This document shows, piece by piece, positions 8,103 to 20,093 of a stretch of 64,000 nucleotides of DNA (position 1 is its first letter; each line of letters opens with the position of its first letter). The stretch is from NCBI GenBank assembly GCA_963576735.1, contig OY755170.1:15484567-15548566 (forward strand), given 5' to 3'. The position numbers and the translations under genes were made by a program. This DNA comes from Bedellia somnulentella (lineage: Eukaryota; Arthropoda; Insecta; Lepidoptera; Bedelliidae). The notes below the pieces were generated by a model, which did not search any database, was not told the DNA's origin, and worked only from the letters and a program-made list of their open reading frames with translations.

Positions 8103-11100
8103 GTTGAATTCTAACTACCAAAAGATGTAATTTACTTAAATTCAATTGAAATAATTGAAATGCAATATCTGTGATGTAATCTGGCGTATGTGCCGACGTA
8201 TTGCATATGTATGTGTAGTATGTACCTACTCTAATACAATACGGTCGGTACAACGGTCGAGGCCCGCATCTAGCCAGCCTGCAAAGGATGCTTCTAAATT
8301 TACGATCCTATTTCATATGAGGACATCGCCTCTGTACTCGGATATCCGATGCCTTTATTGCACTATATCGTTTTGCTGTTCCCATATTTAGTTTATTTTA
8401 CTTCCAGAAATAATCTGCAACGGTTTTCTTTGGTCACCGAGGAATTAAAGGTATTGTTTCTTTATAAACCTATTTATATAAATATATTTATATATTAAAA
8501 TCTATTTGCGAATACTTGTTATTGGCCAAGCTGATAACTGAAATTATAAACACTAATTGTATGGTTTGCTGTAAGTATTCCGAAATAAAATTAAAAATTA
8601 TAGTATTTGTGTAATAGTTATCATAGTGTAGTTATCGAATATTTTTGATAATGATTTTATCTCACTTATCTTAAATCAACAGAATTATGTTTGACTAGAT
8701 TTTACATAGGATGTTCTAAGTGTTGTTAAACTATCATATGATATAATACTTCTTTACTAATGTAAGTTAGAATTAAATAAGTATATAATGTTTATTTTAT
8801 TGTGTGTCTGTATATTATTATACTTGAAATATTTTTTTTCTAATTGCACGTAAAACTGAGTAAGATATGCCTGTAATATAATCATCAATTCACTACCAAT
8901 GATTTATAAAGAGCTTTCAAAATACTTTGAGTTATTGTACAAATAACATCAAATATAATACAAATCAAACTCTAAACCTAAGGGAATTCCGTGAAATAGA
9001 CTACATATAACGTAATAAAACTAAAAGAAGGCCAACAAAGCTGCTCCCTATAACTGTAACTTCCGTCGTTCATTAGAGCCGAACAAAAGCAGTTATGTAT
9101 CTACTGAATATTTTACTATCCATTCCGAGGTGTAGGGAAGGCTATTTGATGAGATCTCCCGCACTGGGAGCCTGTTATGATATGATGACATAAACAATGC
9201 ATGCTGGCTTCATGGCCTGCGATGAAGGTTGCTTGTGCCATCTGTCGGGTATTGTGTGAACTTTTTGTTTCGCTACTCGACACTAGAGGGCCAATACTTA
9301 CGAAAGGTGATTTAATTTTTGGTTGTTCGGAATTTTAACAGCTGCGGTATTTAAAATATAATATTCATTTTAGAATCTAGTTTTTTGTTTCTGATATTTT
9401 TAACTTAAATTTAACAATGAATGCAATTCGTAATTTATAAAAAAATAAGAACTTAGTTCTCTGTATTATATTGTTTAGGTACGTTAGAAAAAAAACATGA
9501 ATAATTATCACATGTCCATTATATAATAATTATTTCTTGCCCATTAGTTATCAAAATTTCGTATATCCCGAAACTCTTTCAAGGGAAAAGCAATTTCTAA
9601 GTTAACATTTAATAATAAACTTTAGAAACAACTGACACTGGGATATATTATTAAAAATGCTACGTTAAAGAAAAAGGATATACTATAGCCATATAATAAC
9701 GTCCACTATTCATTTATTTAGGAATCTAGATCATGTATCGAAAGCAGCTTATCGCTTATTTTTATCTTGTGGTTGGATGTATCTATTCTGTTATTCTCGA
9801 TTTAGTTACATGTACTGAACTTGACTCGTCTCTCGTTGCAGAAGATAAGCGTTCACGTTTTGTAAATAATCTTGAAAAAATGTTTAGCTAGGTACTTTTT
9901 TACTTCACGATACTTATATAGTATCATAAGCATGATCATATTCAACAAATACAAAGACAAACATCCTCTTAACAATTTTAGCATACAGTAAGCGATTTTT
10001 TTGAAACCGAAATTATTTTCTTTATTTCAATATGTTTTTCTCAACTGGGCGTTTTAACTTATTTTTTAATATATATTTAAATTAACCGATGTCAAGTTGA
10101 ATCATTTTCGGGGTTGTTCATTAAATACAGGAAGGTAGAGAAAACAACCAAAAACATATTTAATCATTATTGTGTAATGAATGCCGCAAAAATACAGTAC
10201 TTTATTTAAATATTCAAGCAGCTAAATAAAACATGAAGGATTTTGTGTATTATTTTAATTCCCTTTCTGCATTAGAATTCTTTTCACCGCAATCTCAATA
10301 AAGGTAACAGTTTTGTCAACTTCGCGTGTGAGCCTTCCATTAGAGTTTAAAGGGTGTCCCAAACCGCACATAAAGTGAAAATATATTTACTTAGGATGAA
10401 CCTCCTCAGCTGTTTTCTTGTTTAATTACCTGAACACAGCCAGTCCCAGGCGGCAGCTAAAACTCGGCTAAATCGTTATTCAGTATCTTTACTGTACTTC
10501 ATATTATGATTAATTTTAAGTTACTCAATAAGACTGCCTTTAGCTATTATATGCAAATATTAAATTGATTTTGTTTGTAATTGTAAGTCTTAAAAAACAT
10601 TCCTTATGTACTACGAAATACGTGATTTAAAGAAAAGTTTTTTATGGTAATTTAATAATATCACCAGGTAATGAGGCTCTATCTCATGAGCTCTGAGAGA
10701 TAATAAAAGTTTTTCAGGATGATTTATTATTTTACCGCTTCAAATTAAATAACTTTTTAAAAAAGGGGGGTTTTCTTTTACAAATATCTGCAGAATTATA
10801 TTATTGACGTAAACAACGAATATCCAAATTAAACTAAAATAAATATTGAAGAGACGTACCTACCTATAAAACAAGTATTTGGAAACTTTATTATTTTATC
10901 CTTTACTGCCATCTCAATTTGCAACTAACAGGAAATCTATGAAAATCCGAGGACGTCATCTAAGCTAAGTTTCAGGATTACTTTTAGTTTCAAACATTCT
11001 AAGCCTAAGATACAAAGTAAGAAGGCCATAAGAAATCTTTGCTACATTTTCCTCATGCAAATTGCAACAATATTTATTGAAGTCAATAATAGGTAGGAAT

Positions 11101-11109
11101 TTATTTTAG
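8103..11109. other. AT-rich non-coding DNA
   Basis: No gene, RNA or repeat family recognised. More GC-balanced patches at 8190-8350 and 9060-9300 may be conserved non-coding elements; the second contains a CTCCCGCACTGGGAG stem-loop. The 78-codon frame at 8155-8391 has no domain and runs through such a patch. Confidence 0.4.
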
Positions 11110-11345
11110 ATTTAAATTGAATTCAAAGATGGCGGACTTCCGTGCGGTTCAATTCGCGGTAAGGCAGGATGCAACCAATCGCGTGGGTTCCTGGCGACGA
11201 GGACAAAGCCGAGATGCCACTCGTGTGATATTTGTATCGTATGCAGCTCCACTTAGATATGGAAAATACCATCGTACAACGGAAGATAGTGTTTCCTTCG
11301 AGATCCCTCTGGCAGTAAATAAGATCGGGAGGTCGTCCAATGATA
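11110..11345 (+). promoter_or_regulatory. CpG-rich block with YY1- and ETS-like motifs
   Basis: About 17 CpG dinucleotides fall in some 235 bases in an otherwise CpG-poor region. AAGATGGCGG (11126-11135) is a YY1-like motif, followed by the ETS-like ACTTCCG; CCAAT occurs at about 11175. From the ATG at 11129, ten codons run to a 5' splice-site-like GTAAGG (11159-11164). This is the look of a metazoan housekeeping promoter or first exon on the plus strand, but no downstream exon is recognised. The 80-codon frame at 11117-11359 has no known domain. It could equally be a conserved enhancer or an unrecognised repeat. Confidence 0.35.
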
Positions 11346-13274
11346 AAAATATCAGTTAGATATTACATGGTCATGTACGTAATGTGCATATTTCATTCTA
11401 TGCACATTGAGCTATGCATCTTAGGTTGAGACATTATTAAAATCTGTGAAAATTACAATGTCTATAGATTTAGGAGATAATTACGAGTATGTTAACATGC
11501 TCTGGAGTTCAATACGACTGCACACAAAAAAGCTAAATTTATCTTTCGTTATCGACTATCAATACACACCTTTTACTTCAGAAATAGATTGCATGAATTT
11601 ACGTAAACGTATGTATTGAGTAGGTTACTGACGTTACTGTTAGAATTATTAAAATAAAATCTTTTCCCAAAATTTTAAATTCAAATGTCAAAAGTTCCGT
11701 TGTAAGTGTAACGTACAGACGCAGTTCCAAATTTGTTATTTAAATTCGTATATTTGTTTGGACCGATTCCGTCATTGTTATCGAACAGAGCCACTATTGT
11801 GTCGTTTCTTGCGCGTGTTAAATAGCCGAATCCTCCATATCCTATTAGGTTTTTATAACCGACCCAAATGCCGAGTCAATAGGGAGCAGTTTTCTTGTCC
11901 CGTACCGACAATAGTTCCAGAATCAATGTGATGTTATCAAGCGCAGACAGGCATAACTTACAAGAGTCATAGGGTATCGAAAAATCTTTGGCTTTACAAA
12001 ATAACCATAAACACAAAAGCAGAATGCTGAACAAAGTAAATGCTTATTATCTTATTTATCAGTGATATTTCAATGAGAATGAGCTGCCGAAAGTACTTTG
12101 GTAAGATTGAAAGACGATTGTTTGTTAAATTTGGATTTCAAAAGCAGTGTTAAGGGTCACGTAAGGCTCATTCATAACATTTGCTTCAACATCTAATTAT
12201 ATGTGCAGGAAATGATTTCTGCGCCATAAGATGCGCAGTTTCTTATTGGAATCATAGGAAATAGAACATTAAGCTTATTTAAAAAATAAGGATATTCATC
12301 AGTTTTGAGAAAAGAAAGTAAATGCTTTGTGTGATGAATGTGATAAAAGTGATTTTCTTTGCAGTTCTAATTGTTGTACCATAATAAATATAATATCATA
12401 CTTTCGTATTACGTTTACAGATTTTTTTATTAACGCGTTGCCTGAAAGTCATACTTAGTCAGTGAAATGATAATAAAATAATGTACATTAAAGATAAATC
12501 AATTATTTTTCAATCAACTCTAATACCCATAGAGCAATCTGCCAGTAGGTTCTTAAGCCCTTATACCTAGTAAGCCGATGTAGACTTACTATTTCATTCG
12601 TATTAAGGGAACTGAACCAAAATTTCATTACATTCGCTCTTAGTTCGAAACTTAAACTTGTTAGTTAATAGGAAACTTTTGAACGGTTACATAGACCACA
12701 ACACGATGTCAAAATGTTAATTACATATTTTTGTGGTTTGGAGTCAAATTTTCAGTGAAATACGTTTAAAACAAAAAAGATTTATAATTGAGACTTGTGT
12801 TTATCAAAGAGTTGTCTAATACAGTAATGCTGGCATTATAATTTCGGGCATTTTTTCAATAAACTTAAAAACCTTCCACCTTTTCATTTAAACTGAATCA
12901 GAATATTGCCATTGTATTCGTAACATTCAAATCAAAAATGCGTGGGCGTTAAAAATGTATGCGAAAGGTCTAATCTACTGGCTACGAAGTATTTGTTATC
13001 AGAAACGGAGCGCCGGGTCAGCGCTTCCTATCGCTGTACCGTACCACTTCCTGTTCGATTTGTTAACATTTTATGCAGGCGTTTTTAAAATGGATGGCGA
13101 TGTTTATACTAACTTGTATTCCCATGTTAGATGAATATGTTTACGGAGTGCTTTGAGAGATCAAGATGGCGTGGAGTATGAAATATTTTACAGTAGTACG
13201 GGATATTAAATCAACGGCACTGGTACACTCAATACTTGGTACAACAAATATGTCTAAAGTTTACGCTTCTTGGA
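11346..13274. other. Non-coding DNA with GC-balanced patches
   Basis: Mostly AT-rich. GC-balanced patches at 11770-11960 and 12985-13080 look like candidate conserved non-coding elements; the second contains AGCGCCGGGTCAGCGCT, a short stem-loop. No gene recognised. Confidence 0.35.
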
Positions 13275-13322
13275 TTATAGAATTCGGTAATGTAATGGTT
13301 ATAGAATTCGGTAATGTAATGG
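13275..13322. repeat. 24-bp exact tandem duplication
   Basis: The unit at 13275-13298, starting TTATAGAATTCGGTAATG, is repeated exactly at 13299-13322. It lengthens a 65-codon chance frame. Exact identity suggests a recent slippage or repair event. Confidence 0.9.
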
Positions 13323-15109
13323 TCAATCATATTTTCAAGTCAACGTTAAAGCCTACTCCATAAAGTGCAAAAAGCCTAACATCTATGTGTTCATCTTATG
13401 TGTTTATACAAACGGTAAAAAAATGCAGTCAATTTTTAGGATACAAAAAAAAATTGAAGTGAAACATTAGCTGTGTCACGTCCACTGTTTTAAATGCATG
13501 CATAATATAGTACGATTTTAATCGGAAGGAAATGAATGATAATAGTAAGTATTTTTCTATATTAAAACGAAGTGATATCTAACAGTTCAATGAATAATCA
13601 TCAAATACATGAATATATAGATATCCAAATCTTTCGTAACGATATATATAGATTGATATCAATTAGAAGCTTATTTCAAAATGAACTTATTCAGTTTCAA
13701 CTGCATGTAGCTAGCAATTAAAATTTATGACGAAGATAAATAAGATAAAGTGATTGCAGCTGAATAATAAATAAAATAAGGACCCGCATTGTCTGTGCCA
13801 ACAGTTTACTTTAACTGCAAGTTCATATTTACCAGCGAAATTTAAATTAATAAAACAAACTACTACGTTCTTTGATTTTTGTAGGATAAAAATAAACTGC
13901 CCTGACTTTGAACGGTGGTATTTTTCATATTTAATATGGTAATGATACTGTCAATTGGTTCAAGGTATTTTAAAGCTTTAAGTTGGTAATACATGACATG
14001 GTTCAAAGAATACGGCAAGGGAAAGTGTTATTTAACAACCTAATAAGTTGAAGTTAGCTTATCATATCACACAACGTGTATATCACTACTGCAATATTTT
14101 AAATATTTCGTATAATATTCGTATATCCTTTAAATTATTATTCATATTTAAGACTAGCCCACTTCGAGCCGGTTAGTTCAATATCAAAATGATGTTTCGG
14201 TATTAAGATTGTTACACTAAATTTAAATAGTCCAGTAAATATCACATTTAAGGATCTATTGTTTACACCAATGTTAAGTGAAAAGACGAAATGCTGAAAA
14301 TTTTTGTACCCAAAACAATAGCTTCTAAAATGTAGACTATTTTAAAGAAATACAGCCCTGAGAATGTTTTTGACATTTGCGGATGAAGATTGCCCGGCTG
14401 ACATTTTTCTTTGCTGGGGATGTAAGTAGATAAGAATCTTATATCGCTTCCCATTCAATTGAAAAATGTATTAGAAATCTAAAATATTGGGAATCGAATA
14501 GATGGCAAACTTTTTTGCGGCTGTTGCTATCGTAAATCAACTTGCTACATTGAACTATAATTTTCCGTTCAATTTCGGTTCATTTCTAACGAGTTCTCTG
14601 AATTAAATATGCTAAATAATCCACAAACAGTGGGGTTTTCGAAATAATTACTTTGAATTAGTAGGGTAATTAATTTGGCCCTTTGTGAGTCGTTTTAAAA
14701 GTTAGCAATTTGCGCCGGCTCTGCTGTTTGCTTTGTGTATAATACTCGTTTTAATTTGGCGGATGTATCCGGCGAGTGTGCCATTTCGAAATTATTTCAA
14801 ATATGGGACGAGCTGCGAGCCGAGCAACGTAACAAGACGGACAAACACCAATTGACCCCAATTCCCTCGTTCTCATGATGGCACGCGGAATGATGGCTCA
14901 TGGCTGCTCCCCTATTCATATTTCGTGTTGTGCAAATCGATATGGACTGAATCATAATGTCACAGTACTAACTCACATCACATATTGTGGGTTTTTTCTT
15001 TTGTATGTGTATTTTTTGGGAATTCATTCATTTTACATTATTTTTAGTAAATTTTGATGCATTTCTAGTATTAAGTGCCACAAAGTGACTAATCTTAATA
15101 CGAATTTGT
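13323..15109. other. Non-coding DNA
   Basis: AT-rich apart from 14690-14930, which is GC-balanced (CCGGCGAGTGTGCC, GGGACGAGCTGCGAGCCG) and may be a conserved regulatory element. No gene or repeat family recognised. Confidence 0.35.
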
Positions 15110-15190
15110 CACTAATAAATAAAGGAAAGAAAAAGGTTCGGATTCGGTCCCCGCTAGTGTCGAATTTTTTTTTCCTTTATTTATTAGTAA
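15110..15190. mobile_element. Short foldback element
   Basis: ACTAATAAATAAAGGAAAG (15111) is mirrored by CCTTTATTTATTAGT (15174-15188), around GGTTCGGATTCGGTCC, a degraded tRNA B-box region. The right flank AACAAAAACATTCT matches the flank of the copies at 2555 and 48811. A shortened member of that family. Confidence 0.6.
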
Positions 15191-16471
15191 TTTCGTGAAC
15201 AAAAACATTCTAATTATGAATTGTCAGTTTACATTATTATTAGAACATATCCTACTTTGCCATACCTATATAAGAGTTTTATTCAACAAAAGTAATTATA
15301 TTTGCTGTATGGAATAAAAGACTCAACAAAAAATATGTTAACGGTTGAAAATAAAAATGGAGATTGCTAAAATCGCTTCCGAAAATACTTCCACACTTCC
15401 AACCTCTATTGTTGCGTAAACAATAAGAATAAATACGAGCAATCCAACCACCGTAATGAGAGCCCCAGTAAAAATACTCAAACGGTCACGACTCGAACCG
15501 GGAACAATAGACAGCCGATTCCAAAGCCTCAACTCAGAGCTCTCACGGACTAGTGGGCTTCCTCGTGCTAGCCCGTATTTAAACGGCAGCTGAACTTGAC
15601 TCCAAAGATTTGAACATCTGGTTATTACTACAAAGCCGAGTATACTCATCTGGCGTAAAAAATATAAATGACAAATGCACATTGATTGCAAATTCAACTA
15701 CCCGGTTTTGGTACTGGAACGCCCATTACTTTAATCTTTTGAAATATGTTTGCATTAAGTGGTACTCACTGATTGGGTATGCGATTAGCAAACCCTAACC
15801 AGTGTTTCTTTAATTTTTCCCCTGTTTTAATAATAACAGTTGGATACATCCTCAATGTAAATCCGACTTAACCGTTTATCGGAATTTAATGAGTATATGT
15901 TTATTTTGGTGGAAAGAAAGGTGTAAAACATTTTGAAATAGCAAGATTTAGAAACGACTGTAAAGCACGTTTTAATATTTTCAGGAATGAATCACTTGTG
16001 CCTATTCTTAAAATGCTCACTTCTCTTCAATAATCTCACAAGGAGCTTTCGACAAAATCGGCTCTTCTTTGAAAAAATCGGTTAAAGACGAAACCGGATC
16101 TCGGCCTTTTTAAAGGACACTCTCAACAGCTTAGCTTCTATTTGAGGAGTTTATCAGACTTACAAAGTGGCTCTTCCTGACAAATTACTTAATTTTCAAG
16201 TATAGAGCAAATCTTTTTGCTATTTAGCTGCTTTACTATATCAAGAAATTTCTTTGACAATTAGAAGGTTTGCGACTGAATTGAGGTAAGTTTTAATTAC
16301 TACTTATTTGGAACTGTTTCTGTTAATAAGTATGTATGTAACTGTTTCTAAGTATGGTAAATAAAAATCAATATTTTAATCATTTTGATTAGACAACTTG
16401 TATTTTTATGAGAACATTAAATAACTCAAACATAAAAAATTAGAGTAATATATTTTTCAAGATATTTAATA
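15191..16471. other. Non-coding DNA with one GC-richer block
   Basis: The block at 15355-15620 is GC-richer. On the minus strand it has a TATA-like TTTAAATACGGGC and a GGTTCGAGTCGTGACC string, so it may be a degraded LTR or tRNA-derived element. It produces a 119-codon minus frame (15338-15697) with one hydrophobic stretch, which I do not call a gene. Nothing else recognised. Confidence 0.3.
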
Positions 16472-16586
16472 CTAGCTTTTTGCCCCGCGACTTCGTCCGC
16501 GTGGACTTCATTTTTTGCATCCAGTTTACATAATACCAAAATACCGAAACACTGTCTCAACTTCTGTTTTTTATATTTATAATCCC

Positions 16587-16779
16587 GCGGGCGTTGTAAA
16601 TGACATAAAGGACATTGAGGCTTTTTAAGTGATTGTTGGGCGATGCAGTTTGTGACCCATCACTAACAACCTTTATTAACCTATCTTTTATCAATATATT
16701 TCCAAAATTGGATGAAGAATTAGTATCTCCGAAGCTATGGCCACCCTTTTATGGAATTTATGGTTGTTAGCATATATTC
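16587..16779 (+). mobile_element. SINE-A fragment nested in a Helitron
   Basis: Degraded match from CGGGCGTTGTAA through GGGCGATGCAGTTTGTGACC and CATCACTAACAACC to the 3' region (GGCCACCCTTTTATGGAATT). The 5' end is missing. One of the most diverged copies here. Confidence 0.65.
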
Positions 16780-17209
16780 ATGAATGATTGATAGTTGGAT
16801 TTCATAAATTCAATCGCACCAAGTTTTATTATAAAATGTAAAAAAACTCTATATTAACTTTCATTTGCTATATCAACCTGTTAGGGGATGAGTTCCAAAA
16901 ATTCCTTTTTAATTGTTCATAAGAATCATGAAACAAATATACCAAGTTTTTATGTTCAGAAATGAGAATATCTCTAGTAAGTACAGATACGGATAGTAGT
17001 TTGGCGCTGCGGCGACGGCCCGGTGCTACCCCTACACTGACCGTTGGTGATAGTGGGAGAGCTTGCAGCGATTGCTCGGCAATATAGGGATGATTAGTGG
17101 TGGATCTCCTTCCAAAATAATCGCTAAATTGAAGGGATAGTGCTTGTTATTATTATATATAGTGTTATTTTAAGCTGACAAAAATTTTTTTTACAAAAAG
17201 CTTGAATTA

Positions 17210-17304
17210 CCTGAGATACGAACCCGGGACGATTGATTCATAATAGTTCTAATTAAATATTCATAGTAGTTAGTTATACCGCTACGCCACGGAGACGTTA
17301 CCGG
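17210..17304 (-). repeat. tRNA-like retroelement head
   Basis: On the minus strand: CTCCGTGGCGTAGCGGTATAA (A-box region) and CCCGGGTTCGTATCTC (B box), with an overlong AT-rich insert between them where the anticodon region should be. Not a working tRNA gene. It lies inside the Helitron at 16472-17960. Confidence 0.5.
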
Positions 17305-17960
17305 GGCGGTGTCAAATTTTTATTACGCTTTATTTCACATTAGTCTTACTATTGATAAACAAATTTGACATTTAAATTGATGAAACCCCTTCATCTTTCC
17401 AAAATGAACATTAACAAAGTGTCTGATGTGAATTCCATCGATGATAAAAAATAATCGCTGCAATATTTTGAGCCATATATGAGTTAAGGTTTTTTGATGT
17501 TCCTATGAGAACTCTTGCGGATTCCTTAGTTTTAAGGAATCGTCGTCGTTTCATTTAGTTTCTATATTTACATGTTAATATTCGTTTGCAATATAAGTAG
17601 ATGTAAAAAAAAATGTATACGATAAAAAAATAGTACATCATGGCTCGGGAGTTCCTTATTTTCGGGGATGCATTACCGTACCATTAAGCTTCTAAATTTT
17701 GATTTTTATATTAGTTTACAATATTTTACGTTGTTTTAAACGATACACAGCGCCATCTCCAATGCATTTAGTAAGCAAACAATATTTTTGATTTCCCGTG
17801 GGAACATATTTTTTCCGGGATAAAAAGTACCCTATTATTTAATTTAGACTTCTAACTACACGTTTGAAAAATTTCAAAGCAATCGGTTCAGTATTTACGG
17901 CGTGAAAGCGGAACAAACAAACAAACAAACTCACTTTCCCATTTATAATATTAGTATGGA

Positions 17961-18316
17961 TGAGCTACTAGTATCAACCTAGGTATATAGAAATTCATTA
18001 AGTCTTCTAAAAACACGATTACGTTATTTTATTTTCACAGTGACATATTTATATTATAAATATCATAACTTGTAAACCTTTACAAAAACTCCTGCTAACG
18101 TATCAGTGTTATCAGAGTTATCTTTCAATGAAGGCCAAATGTTATCAAGAAGTTTAACGCATCGTGTTGAATAGAAATAGTTTGAAATATTTAGGAATGA
18201 AATAAAAATACTCATCAATATATCGTCGTATAGCAAAATGTTTATTGCTTTAAGGGATGCTGATTCTTCGATTGCATTTGCAAACTTGTTGTAATGTGAC
18301 TAGTGTAAATGAGTTA
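17961..18316. other. AT-rich DNA, nothing recognised
   Basis: Separates the Helitron from the MITE. No frame or repeat recognised; the last three bases (TTA, 18314-18316) are the left target duplication of the MITE. Confidence 0.5.
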
Positions 18317-18534
18317 GGGCCAGTTTTTTGATCCGTGGTTAACTCAACAATTTGTTAAATATCGTAACTATTAGTTAGATATCAGCAAAATACATTTTTT
18401 GACCCGCGGTTAGAGTAACTAATGGTCAAATATCGAACCAAAATGGATTTACGATTTGACTACTGGTTAGCCATTTAACTATAGTCAATGTAACAAATGG
18501 TTATATTTTTAACTCCGGATCAAAAAACTGGCCC
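18317..18534. mobile_element. Harbinger-like MITE
   Basis: A 218-bp element with terminal inverted repeats GGGCCAGTTTTTTGATCC and, at the right end, GGATCAAAAAACTGGCCC: 18 bp and perfect. It is flanked by TTA on both sides (18314-18316, 18535-18537). GG-starting ends and a 3-bp TTA duplication are the signature of PIF/Harbinger non-autonomous elements. No coding capacity. Confidence 0.85.
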
Positions 18535-19448
18535 TTAGTAGTTGGAACAAGCCATGTTTCGAGAAGATATTCTGTCACCTCTAGACACAGCTTGGAAGTA
18601 TGCAGGATATATGACATTTATTACTATTAAGTGAACGGACGTTTATTGATCGGGGGTAGCTTACCACAGGGTGCGGTCTCGGTCTCGTACAGCTGTGCTG
18701 TGACCAAGCTATAAAATTACGATCACTTCTGACATAAGCAGTTTTTGATTCAGGAAATTAAATCATAAATGTTCGGAAAATTAATGATTGATGAACTTTT
18801 GTTCAAATATTTTGAAAAACTGTATGTAATAATGTGTAACTGCAAATTGATATTCTTTTGGATATGACACTTTGAGTGATTTTAGCGTTATTGTTTAAAT
18901 TAATCAAAACTAACCAACATTGCTATTTACTCCAAGTTCATCATCAAACTTATAAATTATGAGGTTTGTTACACAGGATACCTAATTATATATTATTATT
19001 GTAAAATTGGCAAAGTTTTCACCACATCTAAAAAAAAAAACAGATAATAAAGATCTGCCAGTAGAGACTGTGTTAGTATCATTATTGACAGATTTCAGCT
19101 ATTCCCAATATTTAGTGGCTGATGAGAGCATGATTCTAATTGACCTTCTAATTAATGCTGAATGGGAATTCATGCAAAACCTTGAGAATTTTGGTCTTAC
19201 ATTGTTAGGCACAGAAACGTCGAAAACCTGAACTACTGAACGATGTAAAATTTGGACGAAGTATAGTTTTTTTTTTTAATGAAATAGTACAAAAACCTTC
19301 GGAATAGATACATACTTCGTGTTGTGCTCTAAGTTAAAGCATTTAAATTTTGTAAGAAGATTTTGGTTACGTTTAAAAGCCGGGTTTAGAGCTATTCTAG
19401 TATATGATTCAAAAATTTATTCAAATCAATTTAGTAAAACTTGATATA
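18535..19448. other. Non-coding DNA with one protein-like small frame
   Basis: 18640-18730 is GC-balanced (ACCACAGGGTGCGG). The frame at 19007-19231 is listed separately. The rest is AT-rich with nothing recognised. Confidence 0.4.
19007..19231 (+). CDS. Unrecognised 74-codon open frame
   Basis: The frame from the ATG at 19007 to the TGA at 19229 contains DLPVETVLVSLLTDFSYSQY and LLINAEWEFMQNLENFGL, with protein-like composition and alternating acidic and hydrophobic residues. I do not recognise a family. There is no promoter, splice site or homologous neighbour to support it, and a poly-A run near the start could hide a frameshift. It could be an exon, a decayed retrocopy or chance. Confidence 0.15.
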   Translation: MAKFSPHLKKKTDNKDLPVETVLVSLLTDFSYSQYLVADESMILIDLLINAEWEFMQNLENFGLTLLGTETSKT

Positions 19449-19612
19449 CATACATACATATACTCACGGCTATAAACCCCTAGATGGGGTATCCAGAGCT
19501 AAGGAAAAAGTGGGGAAAAGATGGTAAAATAAAGGTTGTTGGTGATGGATCTCCAACCTCATCGCCCAAAAATCCCTTAACAGTCCCAATACCGTTAGTC
19601 GCCTCTTACGTA
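19449..19612 (-). mobile_element. SINE-A, 3' part, split by a transposon
   Basis: The CATACATACATATACTCACGG tail, GGTATCCAGAGCTAAGG, GATCTCCAACCTCATCGCCC, then CGCCTCTTACG and TA, where the TIR transposon begins. The copy resumes at 22681 with TACACCCGCC. About 20 bp after AAGG are deleted compared with other copies. Confidence 0.9.
19611..19612. repeat. Left TA target duplication
   Basis: TA at the left edge of the transposon, duplicated at 22681-22682. Removing the insertion restores the SINE-A consensus CTTACGTACACCC. Confidence 0.85.
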
Positions 19613-19890
19613 CAGTCGCCATCAGATATATCGGAGCGGCCGAGGTACTCAAATATATCTGAGCAGCAATAAATTTCAATAAATTCTTTACGGTAAATAA
19701 GGTCAATAAGATCTGAACATCCAATTCGCCACAAATATATGAGCAGTGGTTTTTCAATTAAATCTGAACACTCAAAGAGACAATAATATCTGAAAGCACA
19801 ACTCGTCAAAGTTATCTGCTCAGACAGGGTGATCATAAATATCTGAACATTTAGGGAAAATATACCTTAAAGCACTAGGCATACAGTTTA
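19613..19890 (+). repeat. Left terminal inverted repeat of the TA transposon
   Basis: 278 bp, inverse of 22402-22680. It contains several AT-rich CAGATATAT or ATCTGAGCA/ATCTGAACA motifs spaced along it, possible transposase sub-sites. The overlapping frames of 76-95 codons are artefacts. Confidence 0.92.
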
Positions 19891-20093
19891 ATGAAATCGT
19901 ATCAAAATGAGTAGGTATACAAAATAGAAATCTGCGTAAAGCAACTTTACAGTCTTGTAACAAGAAAGACATTTGAATAAAATACTTGCCAATTGCATGT
20001 ATTTTATCAAAAACTAGTGGTCCGCCCAGGCTTCGCACGGATGGTGTAAAGTTTTTATACTGCTTACTCCCTACGATATTTAGCATGATGATA

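Larger units (their letters stand above)
16472..17960 (-). mobile_element. Non-autonomous Helitron, minus strand
   Basis: Read on the minus strand it starts TCCATACTAATATTATAAAT at 17960. It ends with the hairpin CGCGGACGAAGTCGCGGG and then AAAAAGCTAG at 16472. The flanks give A before TC and T after CTAG, the Helitron insertion rule. This end pair is very common in Lepidoptera. No Rep/helicase frame is present. At about 1.49 kb it is swollen by a SINE-A fragment and a tRNA-like repeat. Confidence 0.75.

Noticed and set aside
15338..15697. 119-codon minus open frame with a hydrophobic segment
   Set aside because: Falls in a GC-richer block that looks repeat-derived. One hydrophobic run alone does not support a membrane protein.
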